This document shows, in pieces, positions 9,279 to 20,036 of a stretch of DNA of 64,000 nt; position 1 is the stretch's first letter, and each line of letters opens with the position of its first letter. This DNA comes from Emmonsiellopsis sp. PD_33 (lineage: Eukaryota; Ascomycota; Eurotiomycetes; Onygenales; Ajellomycetaceae): the NCBI GenBank assembly GCA_032988165.1, contig JANTQF010000002.1, positions 1 through 64,000 of the forward strand, written 5' to 3'. A model generated the notes under the pieces. The model searched no databases, was not told where the DNA came from, and saw only the letters and a program-made list of their open reading frames with translations. Made by a program: the position numbers and the translations under genes.

Positions 9279-11239
9279 GGAGTTTGGAGGAGATTTAGAC
9301 TATTTGCCGTCTTGAGCAGTTAGATCTTATTTTATTTATATAGAGCTGTTATAGAAGACTTTTAGACCCTGAGAGACAGGGAAGGAATTCACATCACTGG
9401 CATCCATCTATCCCAGCCTACTTACTCACTTACTGTACTGTACTGTACACCCTTCCTCCCCAGCTCAACTAACAAACTACCAGAGGCGATATCAGTAAAA
9501 AATAACCCCCTCTACTACACTACACTACACTACACTTCACTATACTACCCCTTTACCCCTCCCTCACCCCTTCCCCCCTCTTCTATGCAACCTAGCCTAC
9601 CCACCCAGCTACCTGCATGTGTGGTTTTGTTTATATTTATATCTATCCACATTAATCCTCAATATATATATATATATATATACTAGCTAATAGGTCTATC
9701 TTAACGAATAGGCGAAGATCCCTCACTGGGGTTAGTTAGTAGCAGCTATGCTATACTATACTATACTATATACTGTCCTGTCCTGTCCTTTCCTGGCTGT
9801 CTGTCTATCTCAGCATGTTCTAAAAATTACTACACATCTGTCTATCTGTTCTGGTTATTAGTGGGTAGGTAGGTAGGTAGGTAGGTAGGTTACTGAGCAG
9901 TGTTTATTTCATGGGACCTGGTAGGTAGGCAGGGGAGGGAGGAGCTGTAGACTTGACTGGCTGGGTTGGATTCTGTCATACTAGTTAGTTAGAGTGGGTT
10001 CTATTTTATAGATGCTGTTGGTTTTCAACTGTACTATCTATCTACCTAGCATAAGATGCAGGGCAGGGGGTGGTTATATTTCTTCAGGTAACTAGCTCAG
10101 TCATGGCACTGGAGGGAGGGAGGTCGTTGGGTAGGTACAGTATATAGGTAGTGCTGCCATGCTGTATGGATAGGAGGAAGTTGTGTGTCTGCCGCTCTGG
10201 TAGTATACTATCATGGGGGGTAGGTATGCTGTAGCAAAATAGGTGGAACCACATAACTACCGCGGGATAACTAACTGATTGGCGAGAAAGTTGGGGCTGC
10301 ATGGTCCTCTGCTATGTTGTAAGAAAGGGCGTACATGAATATAGGAGTTTGAACACGAATTGCATATGCCAGAGGATATCTGTAGTAGTAGTTCTCCCTC
10401 CCATGTGAATTCTTGGCAGACAGGGACTAATTGAGAGATTCACATGCAATTCCACATTATTCAGTTAGTTATTAGGGTTAACTTTTAGAGTTAAACTGTT
10501 TACTTTTTAGCAACAAACTAAAGGTATGGTTAATCTCCGATTGTATGTATGTACTTCAAGTTGGTAAGAGGACAGCAGCGGGAAGAATGCAGAGATACTC
10601 GGTACATGTGGTTTCGGCAGTTCAACTACTCGCAAACAATCCTATTCCTGGGACTGGTGATTACAGGGGCCTCTCGGAGCGTCCTTTTTTAGCGGCCAGC
10701 CACGGCATCCCAGCAGATCCAATATCACCAATGTCTCCGAATAATAACAATTAATTCCACCCCGCCACCAGCTTGACTCCTTGACTCCCTCCCGATCGCA
10801 AAACAGCCTCGGCGTGGAGAATTACAGTACGTACCGTAATTACCGCCAAGCCCTCCCGCCCAGGTACCGGCGCACCAAATCTGGGTGGCGGGGTACTTTC
10901 GGCTACTGCCAAGCGGTACTCGGGGGTAAATTACGGCTGGACGGGCAGGCTGTCCCGATTCGGCAGGTCAAGATATCTCCATCAACCTCATCTCGTCTTT
11001 CGTTTCTTTTTCTTTTCTTTTCTTTTCGTCTTCTTCTTCTTCTTGACGCTCTCTTCTCCCCAGACCCCCCTCTCTCCTCTCTCCTCTCTCCCTCTCACTT
11101 CTCTCCGCCCTCGTTGCGTCCCTTGTTTGCTTCCCTCGCTGCCATTGTCGCTCTCTCATCCACCCCCCCTACATGACACCCGTCTGCTCTTGACCCAGTC
11201 GCTCTCTACAACCTCTACAACCCCCCCTCCCATATCGAC
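9279..11239. other. Gene-free spacer, microsatellite-rich, with pyrimidine-rich leader
   Basis: Nearly 2 kb without a credible gene. The left part (9420-9900) is packed with short tandem repeats. Around 10820-10930 there are GTACGTACCGTAATTACCG-like and GGTACCGG-like sequences. From about 10980 to 11235 the + strand is strongly C/T-rich (TTTCTTTTTCTTTTC, CTCTCCTCTC), the usual look of a core promoter and leader in highly expressed Aspergillus-type genes. It leads into the acyl-CoA synthetase. Confidence 0.65.
9430..9891. repeat. Cluster of different short tandem repeats
   Basis: Within about 460 bp there are (TACTG)n near 9430-9450, (CTACA)n near 9512-9535, (TA)n near 9662-9682, (TATAC)n near 9748-9772, (GTCCT)n near 9775-9790 and (GTAG)n at about 9863-9890. 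The units differ, so this is a slippage-prone tract and not one expanded satellite. Confidence 0.85.
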
Positions 11240-13609
11240 ATGTTCTCCTCCCCCCTGAGCACCATGGAGGCTGCCGGCCTGGCCTTTGCCGTCCCCCCTC
11301 CCAAGGGTACCCCGGAATCTGTCGCCCTGCCTGGCTCTGAAAAACCCGGCCGCAGCAGAGTCTACCGCAATTGGAAGATTGGCAGCGGGGAGCTGCTCAA
11401 GACCCTGGATCCAGAGGTATATCCAATTCCTACCTGCTAACGCGCTGACTTCACGCGCTAATCTTGTTTAATTTTGTTTCTGACAGGTCCACACTGCCCA
11501 TGACATCTTCGAGTCCACCGGTATGCCGTACAAACCACCCCCTGTCCGTGCCTGCAATCGCTGATGTCGTACAGCCAAGCGGTTGCCCAAAAACCCATGT
11601 CTAGGCGCCCGTCCGTGGATCCCCGCCACCAAGTCCTTTGGCCCATACCAGTTCATCGACTACCAGACCGTGGCCAAGCGGCGCGGGGCTATAGGCGTCG
11701 GCTTGGTCGAGCTTCACAACCGCGTGGGCGTGCATGGCAAGCAGTACGGAGTCGGCCTGTGGTGCCAGAACCGCCCCGAGTGGCAGCTTACCGGTTAGCA
11801 TTCCACGCGCATGGAAAATGTCTCTGAACTGTACTAACACCCATAGACCTCGCGTGCATGTCGCAGTCCCTTTACACCGTCTCGTTATATGACACGCTCG
11901 GTGACGAGGCGACCAAATACATCGTCGACAACGCCGAGCTTTCCTGCGTCGTGACATCCCTCCCCCACGTCGCTACCCTGATCGAGCTAAAACCCCAACT
12001 CCCCTCGCTGAAGCTGATTGTCTGCATGGACCAGCTAGACGCGGGAGAGCAGACCGGCCATTCTAAGCGGGAGATCCTCGCGCCATTAGCCGCCGCCGTC
12101 GGGGTCCAGATCTACACTCTAGCCGAGGTAGAGGCCCTGGGAGCCTCCCTCAACCGCCCCTACAACCCCCCAACTCCTGACGATATTATCACCATCAACT
12201 ACACCTCCGGCACGACGGGAAACCCCAAGGGCGTGGTGCTCACCCATGGAAATGCCGTCGCTGCCTCCTCCAGCGGTCTCAGCACCTCCATGCAAAGATC
12301 CACCGACGTCTCCTGCTCCTACCTCCCGCTCGCCCACATCTTTGGCCGATTGCTGGAACACACCCTCTTCTGGGCTGGCGGCAGAGTCGGCTACTTCCAC
12401 GGCAATGTTCTCGAACTTGTCGACGACTTCAAACTCCTCCGTCCTACCCTTTTCGCTTCCGTTCCTCGTTTGTATGGCCGTTTTGGCGGCGCCGTCCGCG
12501 CCGCCTCCGTCGAGGCCCCCGGCTTCAAAGGCGCCCTGTCGCGCCACATAGTGGCCGCCAAAACCGCCAACCTCGTCAACGCCAAACCCGAAAACGCTAC
12601 GCAATACCACGCGCTGTACGACCGCATCTGGTCGAAGAAGGTCGCCGCTGCCCTCGGCCTCGAACGCGTGCGCGGTATGGTCTCCGGTTCCGCGCCCCTC
12701 GATCCCTCTCTCCACCAATTCCTCCGCCTGGCCTTCGCCACAGATGTCGTCCAGGGCTACGGCTTGACCGAGAGCTACGCGACGACTCTCTGCCAGGCGC
12801 CCGAGGACCTCACTGCCGGCCACTGCGGCTACGTCCACCCCAGCCAGGAAGTATGCCTCCTCTCCCTGCCAGACATGGAATACTCGGTCGACGACAAGCC
12901 GTACCCGCGCGGCGAGCTGCTCATCCGCGGCAACTCCATGTTCAAAGAATACTACAAGAACCCCGAGGAAACCGCCAAGGCGATGACCGAAGACGGCTGG
13001 TTCCGCACGGGCGACATCTGCCAGGTCGACGAGAAGGGCCGCTTCACAATCATCGACCGCCGCAAGAACCTCCTCAAGCTCGCCCAGGGCGAATACGTCT
13101 CACCCGAACGCATCGAGGGCATCTACCAGAGCTCCTGCTCGTACATTGCCCAGGCGTTCGTGCACGGCGACGGCATCAAGACCTTCCTCGTCGCCATCTT
13201 CGCCGTCCAGCCTGACACCTTTGCGACCTTCGCCAGCCGGGTGCTCAAGAAGACCATCGACCCAGCGGACCTCGACGCCATCCGCGCCGCGGCGGCGGAC
13301 GAAAAGGTCGTCAAGGCCGTCCAACATGACATCGACCGCGCGGGACGGACGAGTAAGATGGCGGGCTTTGAGAAGGTGAAGAGCGTTGCGTTGTTGCTCG
13401 AGCCGTTTACGTTGGAAAATGGGTTGTTGACGCCTACGTGAGTACAGTACTCTTTAATTTATTCTTCGTGTGAATGACAGCTAATTATGTGATGTTACAG
13501 TCTCAAGCTCAAGCGCCCCCAGACCGTCCGCATGTACCGCTCGCTGCTGGACGAGCTGTACGCGCGGGGTCCTGCAGAGGCCGATGCGGGATTCAAGGCG
13601 AAGCTGTAA
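11240..13609 (+). CDS. Long-chain acyl-CoA synthetase, probably peroxisomal
   Basis: Activates fatty acids to acyl-CoA using ATP. Five exons (11240-11416, 11487-11520, 11575-11793, 11847-13437, 13501-13609) give 709 residues, usual for the ACSL family. The AMP-binding P-loop is YTSGTTGNPKGVVLTHGN. The A5-type motif is GYGLTESYATTLCQ. The fatty-acid signature includes DGWFRTGDICQVDEKGRFTI followed by DRRKNLLKLAQGEYVSPERI. The last exon ends in AKL, an accepted peroxisomal targeting (PTS1) tripeptide, so the enzyme probably serves peroxisomal beta-oxidation, as yeast Faa2 does. Exon 2 is only 34 nt. An in-frame ATG at 11264 (MEAAGLAF) is an alternative start. A pyrimidine-rich leader precedes it. 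Confidence 0.93.
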
Positions 13610-14878
13610 TCCTGCAGGCATGTTGTACTGCACTGCATTGCATTGCATGTCAGTGCAGTGCGGTTTCCTTGACTTTCGGTCGTCATGTTACATTACATGG
13701 TGTTCGACGTGCTTTGTTTTGTATATTGTGTTGTGCATAGTTGTCGGGATGTATATTACACATTACATTTCCCCTTCCCTTGCCATATTTCTTTTTTTAT
13801 GAATGTGTTGGAGTATTTCGGGGGGTATGTTCACCTTTTTTTATCGTTGTTTGTTTGCCGTATTTCGTTTCGCTTTTCTTTTTTGTATGAGGTATGATGG
13901 GGGGGGGTGTGTGTATACCTATATAGATATATATTATACTAGGGTAGATAGATAGAGATGGTTATACCCGGCATAGAAATGAGAAAGGTATAACCTTGGA
14001 ATGCAGTAACTATATATTTTACTTGACCTATTGTCTGACCAAGTTGACTGTCAGTTGTTAAATAGTAAATAGGCGACGGTTCTTCGGCGCCATATATTCC
14101 CGGCAGTTATGGAGGGCTCTTACCTCGACTCACCCCCAACTCATCCCATCCACCTTTCGCCAACCCCGGTGAGAGCTGTTGTTGACGCTTCAACGTCAAC
14201 GTCAAAACAGACGACATTGGGACGCAAAGCATCACTGCTGTGTGCTAACTAGTGCTCAGCGGATACATTGCCGCTGGTTCTAATCTGACCATGGTGTGGC
14301 TGGCCGCTGAGATTGACACGGCATGGCCCAGGCTTGGTCAATGATGATGGGAGAGGAGAAGGGAAGGTCTCCTCATAGTCTCTCAGTGGTATGTGTTTAT
14401 GGTGCAAACTTGCAGCTGTCATTTTTTTTCTTCAATCTACTTGGTTCTGCACCTGGGTCTTTCAGACACTTTCTGCTGGGAAATCTACTGACAGCCTAGT
14501 TAACTACAGGTCACATCTGGAGTTATGAATCTGCATACACACGACTGTGATGTGTCTCTGCAATCCCATCCAGCCAATCATCATCCCATCTGCTTCACCA
14601 CTTTTGGCGAAGGGTGGGGGCTCAAATGGCTGATTGGACAGTCATGGCCTATATTTTCTTTGGAAAAGGAGATAAGGCTGAAATGAACAAGGCTGAGCCC
14701 CAAGACCGTGATGGGGGCGCAAATCGCTAAATGGACAGGTAATGACTCGTTGTTTCTTGAAAAAGGAGACAAGGCTGAACAAGGCTGGGTATGTATGGAG
14801 TTGATAAAAAGATTCTTTTTCTCTGCAATTTCTCTTGTTCTTACGTTCAAGTTGTTTGTGAGGGAGTGAGATGCAATC
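13610..14878. other. Gene-free spacer with local duplication
   Basis: No credible gene. It includes a short palindrome-rich stretch near 13620-13660 (TGCACTGCATTGCATTGCATG), a G run near 13895 and TATA-type A/T tracts near 13920-13935. An imperfect 80-bp direct repeat lies at 14615-14790. The right end should contain the promoter of the membrane glycoprotein gene. Confidence 0.6.
14615..14790. repeat. Imperfect 80-bp direct repeat (two copies)
   Basis: Copy 1 (about 14615-14699) and copy 2 (about 14712-14790) share TGGGGGCnCAAAT, then CTnATTGGACAG or CTAAATGGACAG, then TGGAAAAGGAGATAAGGCTG or TGAAAAAGGAGACAAGGCTG, then GAACAAGGCTG. Copies are in the same orientation, 13 bp apart. They sit about 90 bp upstream of the proposed first exon of the next gene. 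Confidence 0.8.
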
Positions 14879-17289
14879 ATGGACCGCAAGAAGGAGAGGG
14901 ATGAGACTTTGTCTCCTGATGATGAGTGAGAGAATACCACGGAGCACTGCTAAAAGATATACTGCTGATACAGTTATTGCCTCGGACATAGGAATCTCCT
15001 CCTACTCAAACCATTATCAGGCACAACTGTTTCCCCAAGCCATCTAGGAGTGCCTTCCCAGTCTTCGTTCGCTTCCCTTCTTAGCACACATCACGACAAC
15101 GATGACTTGCGCCTTGGATACACGCTCCGTCGATTCTGGCTCCGAACGTTCGTGGGCCTTATCGTCCCGCCGGTGGTGACAGGATACTATATCGTCCTAG
15201 CCACCTATTATCTCCTCCCCCAAGATGATGCTACGAACCCGTTTAAGATCGGACCTCCGGGCGCAACGTATATATTTGTTGCTTGGTTTGTCGTCGGTAT
15301 GCTTCCACACGAGCCGGTTATGCACACCATTAAAGGGCATGATGCTAACCTAGATATGTATTTCTAGGTATTTTCGGGCTAGATGCAGCAAGATATGGAC
15401 TCGTCGGCGCGGAGGCCGGAATGCTGATGTACCACCGGCGGCTGGCACCCCGAAACGCAATGCAACTCATGATGCATGCTGACAGAACCTGGACCGGGCC
15501 GGGTGGCTGGTTCAAAGTCATCCAGAAAGTCCGATTCCTTCGCCGTGCAAGTTCGTCCGGCCAGCAGCTTCAGGACCGGTTTCCATCTGGGATTTGGTTC
15601 ATATTGCTTGCCTTGAGTGCGTTGCCCATGATTGCGCTGCCGCTCTCTGGTCTTTGCCTGGAAGTCGGAGATGGGTATGTGTCGCAGACATCAGGTCCGT
15701 CTCGAGTCGAGGTACTGGGCCGGAATCAGTCAGTATTTGATGCCAGAGCGCGTGAGCCTCTCATCGACGAAGCAACGGCTAGATGGGCTACATCGGCGCC
15801 TGTCCGGATACCAGGTCTTGGGGTAATGTATACCAAGCCGGACCTGGTCCGCTCAAACTACGATTATCTGAATAATTATCCGAACAATTTTCCCGCAGAC
15901 GACGGGATCCCCGAGCTGTTTCTGACATCTCAAGCTTCAGTGCCCGTATCCGGGGTTACTTGGGGTCTGGTAATCAAATACAATTGCACCTCCGTTGACG
16001 AATTGGAGGATTTCACTATACTTAACCAGTTCTACAAAAGTGGGAACCATACTGTGCCAGAAGACCAATGGGAGGATATGGGCCGAGCGATACCGACTGG
16101 CCTTCTCAATAGCAATAGTATCATGTTTATTGGAGACCACCGACCGCCACTAATCTCGAACTTTGAATCCATAGCGGAGATCGGGATGAGTCCGGATCCC
16201 CTGGGCTCATTATCACCATTCTACTCCAGCAACATTGGAATGAATACCACCAGCTTACACGAGGAATTAATCATAGAATACTTATTATACCAATCTTTGA
16301 TGGGCCCAGAGTTTGAAGAGGTAACAGATGAAGTTGACATGACAGGCAACAAGGCAGCAGCGCAAATGGACATGGGAGTCGACATACCAATCCCTAATAT
16401 TGCGGGGATACATCGAACCTTACACCATCCCGGGCCCAGCAAAAATGTAACTCATGACTATGAAGGAGACCCTATGAAAGTTGCTGTCGGCGTTCGGTGT
16501 ACTTCCTCCTCAGAAGCAGGCTTTGCCCTTGTCGACGGCCGAACAAGCACTTTTACTGACTTTACCCGTCACGATGCTCCTCCAGCAAACGATAAAATCG
16601 GTGTTACAGAGACTCCAATATTCAGCATTGGAGCAGCTGAGCTCATGATCACCGGTCGTCTTGAGGATATCAGAGGGAGTGTGGATGGTCGGGAAAAGAT
16701 CACCGCCACGTTGGGTAATATGACAGGAGTGGTAAGCTTGACTCCTGGTTACTTTCAGTCTAAGCAGTTACGAACCTCACTGCTTCAAGCCTATGCTACA
16801 TATGCTCTTCAGCTTTTATACGACGGCACTCCCAAGTATGACAATATTTCACAATATCTCAAGTTCTCCAACAGCTCTTCCAACAATCCTACCCGCAGCC
16901 CCTATCGCCCTTACAATTTCTACACGCACGAAAATTTCACCGTGGCGACGCCTGGGAGTGTTCTCAGGCGCGGTCCCATAAAGTATGTTTGGGTACCATT
17001 ATTCTTCTTCGTACCATGGACTGTGGGAACGATGCTGCTGGTCCTGATGTATTCACACAGACCGAGATGGTCGGAAAAGTTTGATGGATACAGTCTCTTC
17101 CGCTTTGGCGCAGACTTTGCGGACCAACTCAAGGGCTGTCGTGACTTCTTGAGTACGGAGGACTATGAAAAGTGCGATGCTCTGCTGGACTTGCCGGGGC
17201 GTGTAGGTGATGCGAGGCCGCTATTTAAACCGGGGCATATATCGCTGGTCAGGGATGGGGTGGCGGCACGCAACAAGTTATATGCTTGA
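14879..17289 (+). CDS. Orphan multi-pass membrane glycoprotein
   Basis: No named family recognised. The well-supported part is two exons, 14992-15296 and 15368-17289; the intron at 15297-15367 joins FVVG to IFGLDAARYG. The frame has no ATG between its upstream stop at 14966 and the body, so a short 5' exon is needed. I propose 14879-14925 (MDRKKERDETLSPDD...) with an intron 14926-14991 (GTGAGA donor, CATAG acceptor), giving about 757 residues; this exon is tentative. Two membrane segments lie near the N-terminus (TFVGLIVPPVVTGYYIVLA, YIFVAWFVVGIFG), a third near residue 170, and one near the C-terminus (YVWVPLFFFVPWTVGTMLLV). Between them is a large domain with many N-glycosylation sequons (NCTS, NHTV, NTTS, NVTH, NMTG, NISQ, NFTV). 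A soluble tail of about 90 residues follows. Confidence 0.7.
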
Positions 17290-19136
17290 TTTAATTCCAT
17301 ATTGACTTCTTCATCTGATGAGCGGAAGGCGTTGGGGATGGATATCATTGGGTAGCGTTGCTCTTGTGTTTAATATATGTAACTATGACGTTGAAACAAC
17401 AGGATGGCGTATCGATATTTAGGATCTAGTAACGACCAGAATAGTGAGAATGAACAATGAGAGATGTCTGCTATACATGATGTACCTTGGAGTCAGTCAG
17501 GCAGTTATACAAAGCAAATATTTGGAAACTTCCCTAACCCTTCAGGAGGTCCATATCCGTCATCCAACATGCCTACTATGCTCTCTCATCGCGGCGCCCT
17601 TCGTCAATTGTTTATTAGATTAGTTCGGACAACTCCACTATCAAGCAAGGGTATTTAAACATTCAAGCTTGTGTTCCAACAGCTTATTTATTCATTTATT
17701 CAAATAGGCTGCCCAACATTATATTACCCCTTTCATCTGGGGAACAGGAACAAAGGCTGTAGTGATTAATCTTCCACTCATCCTGTTCCCTCCCACCCAG
17801 CTTGTCCACAGAGCGTAGCATAACTAGCATCGCGCTTTGATAGTTAGTTATGTCCCTGAAAATGGATTCTGGTATGTGAGTTATTAGTTACTGTTTGTTG
17901 AGGAAAACCATGTACCTACCTACTTCTTGTCCCTGGAGCATTGAGGTTTCTGCGTAGGGTTATGCGTGATGGCTGGATTTTCTATTAATTGGTAAGAGAG
18001 GGATAGGGGGGAAAACAGGGGGGGAGGTTCTATTAAGGAGGTTAGCTTATCATTGTAGCTGTAGAGATTCCTTAATGAAGTAGTGAGGAAATGGATAACT
18101 AATAGCTAGTTCTATAGATATAGTTAGATATAAGTATATCTAGGTTTTTATCTCTAGTTAATTTACTTAGATATGTGAAATGAGAGCCTTCATTGCGAGG
18201 AGGAGAAGTTAGCGGGATAAAAAATCAGAGATAGGGGAAGGAGGATAATGAGATTGGCCTTGGATGATTAATGTTATGTCTCTGTCATGACTCACTAGTC
18301 AGTTGCGAGCTAACTAACTAACTAATTACTTCATTAGGGTAAAGATTCCCTTTCTATCCCTCCTTTCCCGGCTGTAACCAGCTAATAAAATTCCACCCAT
18401 CTTCCTTCTCTGGTGAAATCCATCCATCCATCCATCTTCCACAGTTCAAGATTCCCACCACATCACATCCAAGCCCTCTCACCAAAAAATCCAAAAAAAC
18501 CTCAAAACCAATCCGACCAACCCTGCCAAGCAATAAAGTGACACCCCCAAACTCCAATATTCCTTCCCCCCACCCGTTTAGCCCAAACCGCCCGTCTTGG
18601 CGAACCCCCGGACCTGTCACCAATCACCAACTTCGGCATAGCATGCTTGGCTGCGTCACATCCATCTGCCGCTAGTGTGCGAGAATACGAGAAAAATGCA
18701 GCCGAACCATGGCAAGCATGCTGAAGAAACTGGGTCGGGAGGGACATCTTGCAAACAGAAACCCACCTTTGGCGAAATTGGCATCAATGGCATGCATGTT
18801 GCGGAAATTTCCCCATGCTGTTCTGCTCTGCGATGCGGGACCCCCCCCTCGGTTTCTCGCCCACATGGTGATTCCACTTTGAGCCTCATTGTTGATTGCT
18901 TGATAGCGAATTGAAACTAGCAAACGTTGATCTTTGCTTTTTTACTCGCTCGCTCGCTCACCACTCTTTCGCGTGGTTTTTTTCCCTTTCTCCTTCCATT
19001 ACTCGGCGCAGGTGGAACTCGCCTCGTATACTCAAGACCCTCCGCCCAGCTCAGGAGAGTTTCAACTGACTCTCCGCACCCGTGTTGACCGTTTGATCGA
19101 CAACCCAAAACCCGGCCGCCCCTCTGAGCTGCCTCG
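17290..19136. other. Gene-free spacer
   Basis: About 1.8 kb without a credible gene. It contains A/T-rich stretches, a GGGATAGGGGGGAAAACAGG purine run near 18000, TAACTAACTAACTAAT-like repeats near 18310-18325 and a short (CATC)n near 18420-18435. Frames seen on the minus strand around 18350-18920 lack any domain and overlap each other, typical of chance. The right end is the presumed promoter of the surface protein gene. Confidence 0.55.
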
Positions 19137-20036
19137 ATGAAGTTTCTCCTCCCCCTTCTCCTCCTCGGCAGCCCCGCCGCCCATGCCTGGGTCTTCCGCT
19201 GGCACGACCGTTCCAATGAAGCACACATCGAGCTCGGCACGCGCTCGCAGGCGTGCAAGAAAATCGACCTGACCAAGGGGAGGCAGTACAAGTGGGATCC
19301 AGAGGGGAGCAAGTATTGCGTCCACCTGTTCTCGGATGAGGAATGCTCCGATCGGAATGGGTGGAGTTGTCTGGTTTGGGGGCCTAGGACTCTGGGCCAG
19401 CCGGTTGTGAAGGCGTTTATGGTAGATAAGGAGGATGGGAAGGGGGATGATGAGACGACTAGCAAGACGGCGACGGCGACGGATACGAAGACCGCGACGA
19501 CTACTGCTGCAGCTACCACAGGCACAGGCACCGCGACCACGCTCTCGACACAGACGACCCCCGCCTCCCCATCGCAGACAGGCCCATCTCCAGCACCCGC
19601 AGAAACCGCACCTCCATCAGACACCAGCTCCTCGCCATCCGGCGGCTCAATCGCCGGCATCGTCATCGGCGTCCTCGTCGGCGCAGGTCTATTTGCTGCC
19701 CTCGGCCTCATCCTCTACCGTCGCCGCCGCCGGCAGAAACAAGCCTCAGGGCCGAACGTCTACCCACTACCCCCCCAGCCGGAGGATGGAGTCCCGCCCG
19801 CGCCGAAGCCCGACTACGCGACCGAGCTGGAGTCGTCACTGAAGAAGCCGACTGAGCTGGAGTCGTCACTGAAGTCACCGACAGAGCTGGAGTCGCCGCC
19901 GCCGTTTTCTCCTGGGGCGGGATCGGATGAGAAGGAGCCGCCGGTTGCGGGATATTATGGTGGGAAGCCGAAGGCGCCCGTGGAGTTGCCGGATAATTCG
20001 GTTGTGGCAGAGATGCAAGGGTCGCCTGCGAAGTGA
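19137..20036 (+). CDS. Single-pass surface protein, Mid2/WSC-like architecture
   Basis: Single exon, 299 residues. An N-terminal signal peptide (MKFLLPLLLLGSPAAHA, cleavage likely after AHA) leads to a small extracellular domain of about 80 residues with four cysteines (QACKKI, KYCVHL, EECSDR, WSCLVW). A Thr/Ser/Pro/Ala-rich stalk (about residues 105-165) is suited to O-mannosylation. One membrane helix follows (GSIAGIVIGVLVGAGLFAAL near residues 167-192), then a basic stop-transfer run YRRRRRRQK. The cytoplasmic tail is proline-rich and carries three tandem copies of a TELESSLK-P unit. The layout matches cell-wall stress sensors such as Mid2, but the extracellular domain is not the classic WSC domain, so a sensor role is inferred from architecture only. 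The ATG at 19137 is the signal-peptide start. Confidence 0.8.
   Translation: MKFLLPLLLLGSPAAHAWVFRWHDRSNEAHIELGTRSQACKKIDLTKGRQYKWDPEGSKYCVHLFSDEECSDRNGWSCLVWGPRTLGQPVVKAFMVDKEDGKGDDETTSKTATATDTKTATTTAAATTGTGTATTLSTQTTPASPSQTGPSPAPAETAPPSDTSSSPSGGSIAGIVIGVLVGAGLFAALGLILYRRRRRQKQASGPNVYPLPPQPEDGVPPAPKPDYATELESSLKKPTELESSLKSPTELESPPPFSPGAGSDEKEPPVAGYYGGKPKAPVELPDNSVVAEMQGSPAK

Noticed and set aside
12119..12838. Antisense frame of 239 codons opposite the acyl-CoA synthetase
   Set aside because: Same third-position artefact; the sense strand has the AMP-binding motifs.
18354..18923. Several overlapping minus-strand frames of 77-89 codons
   Set aside because: No domain, mutually overlapping, low-complexity composition.
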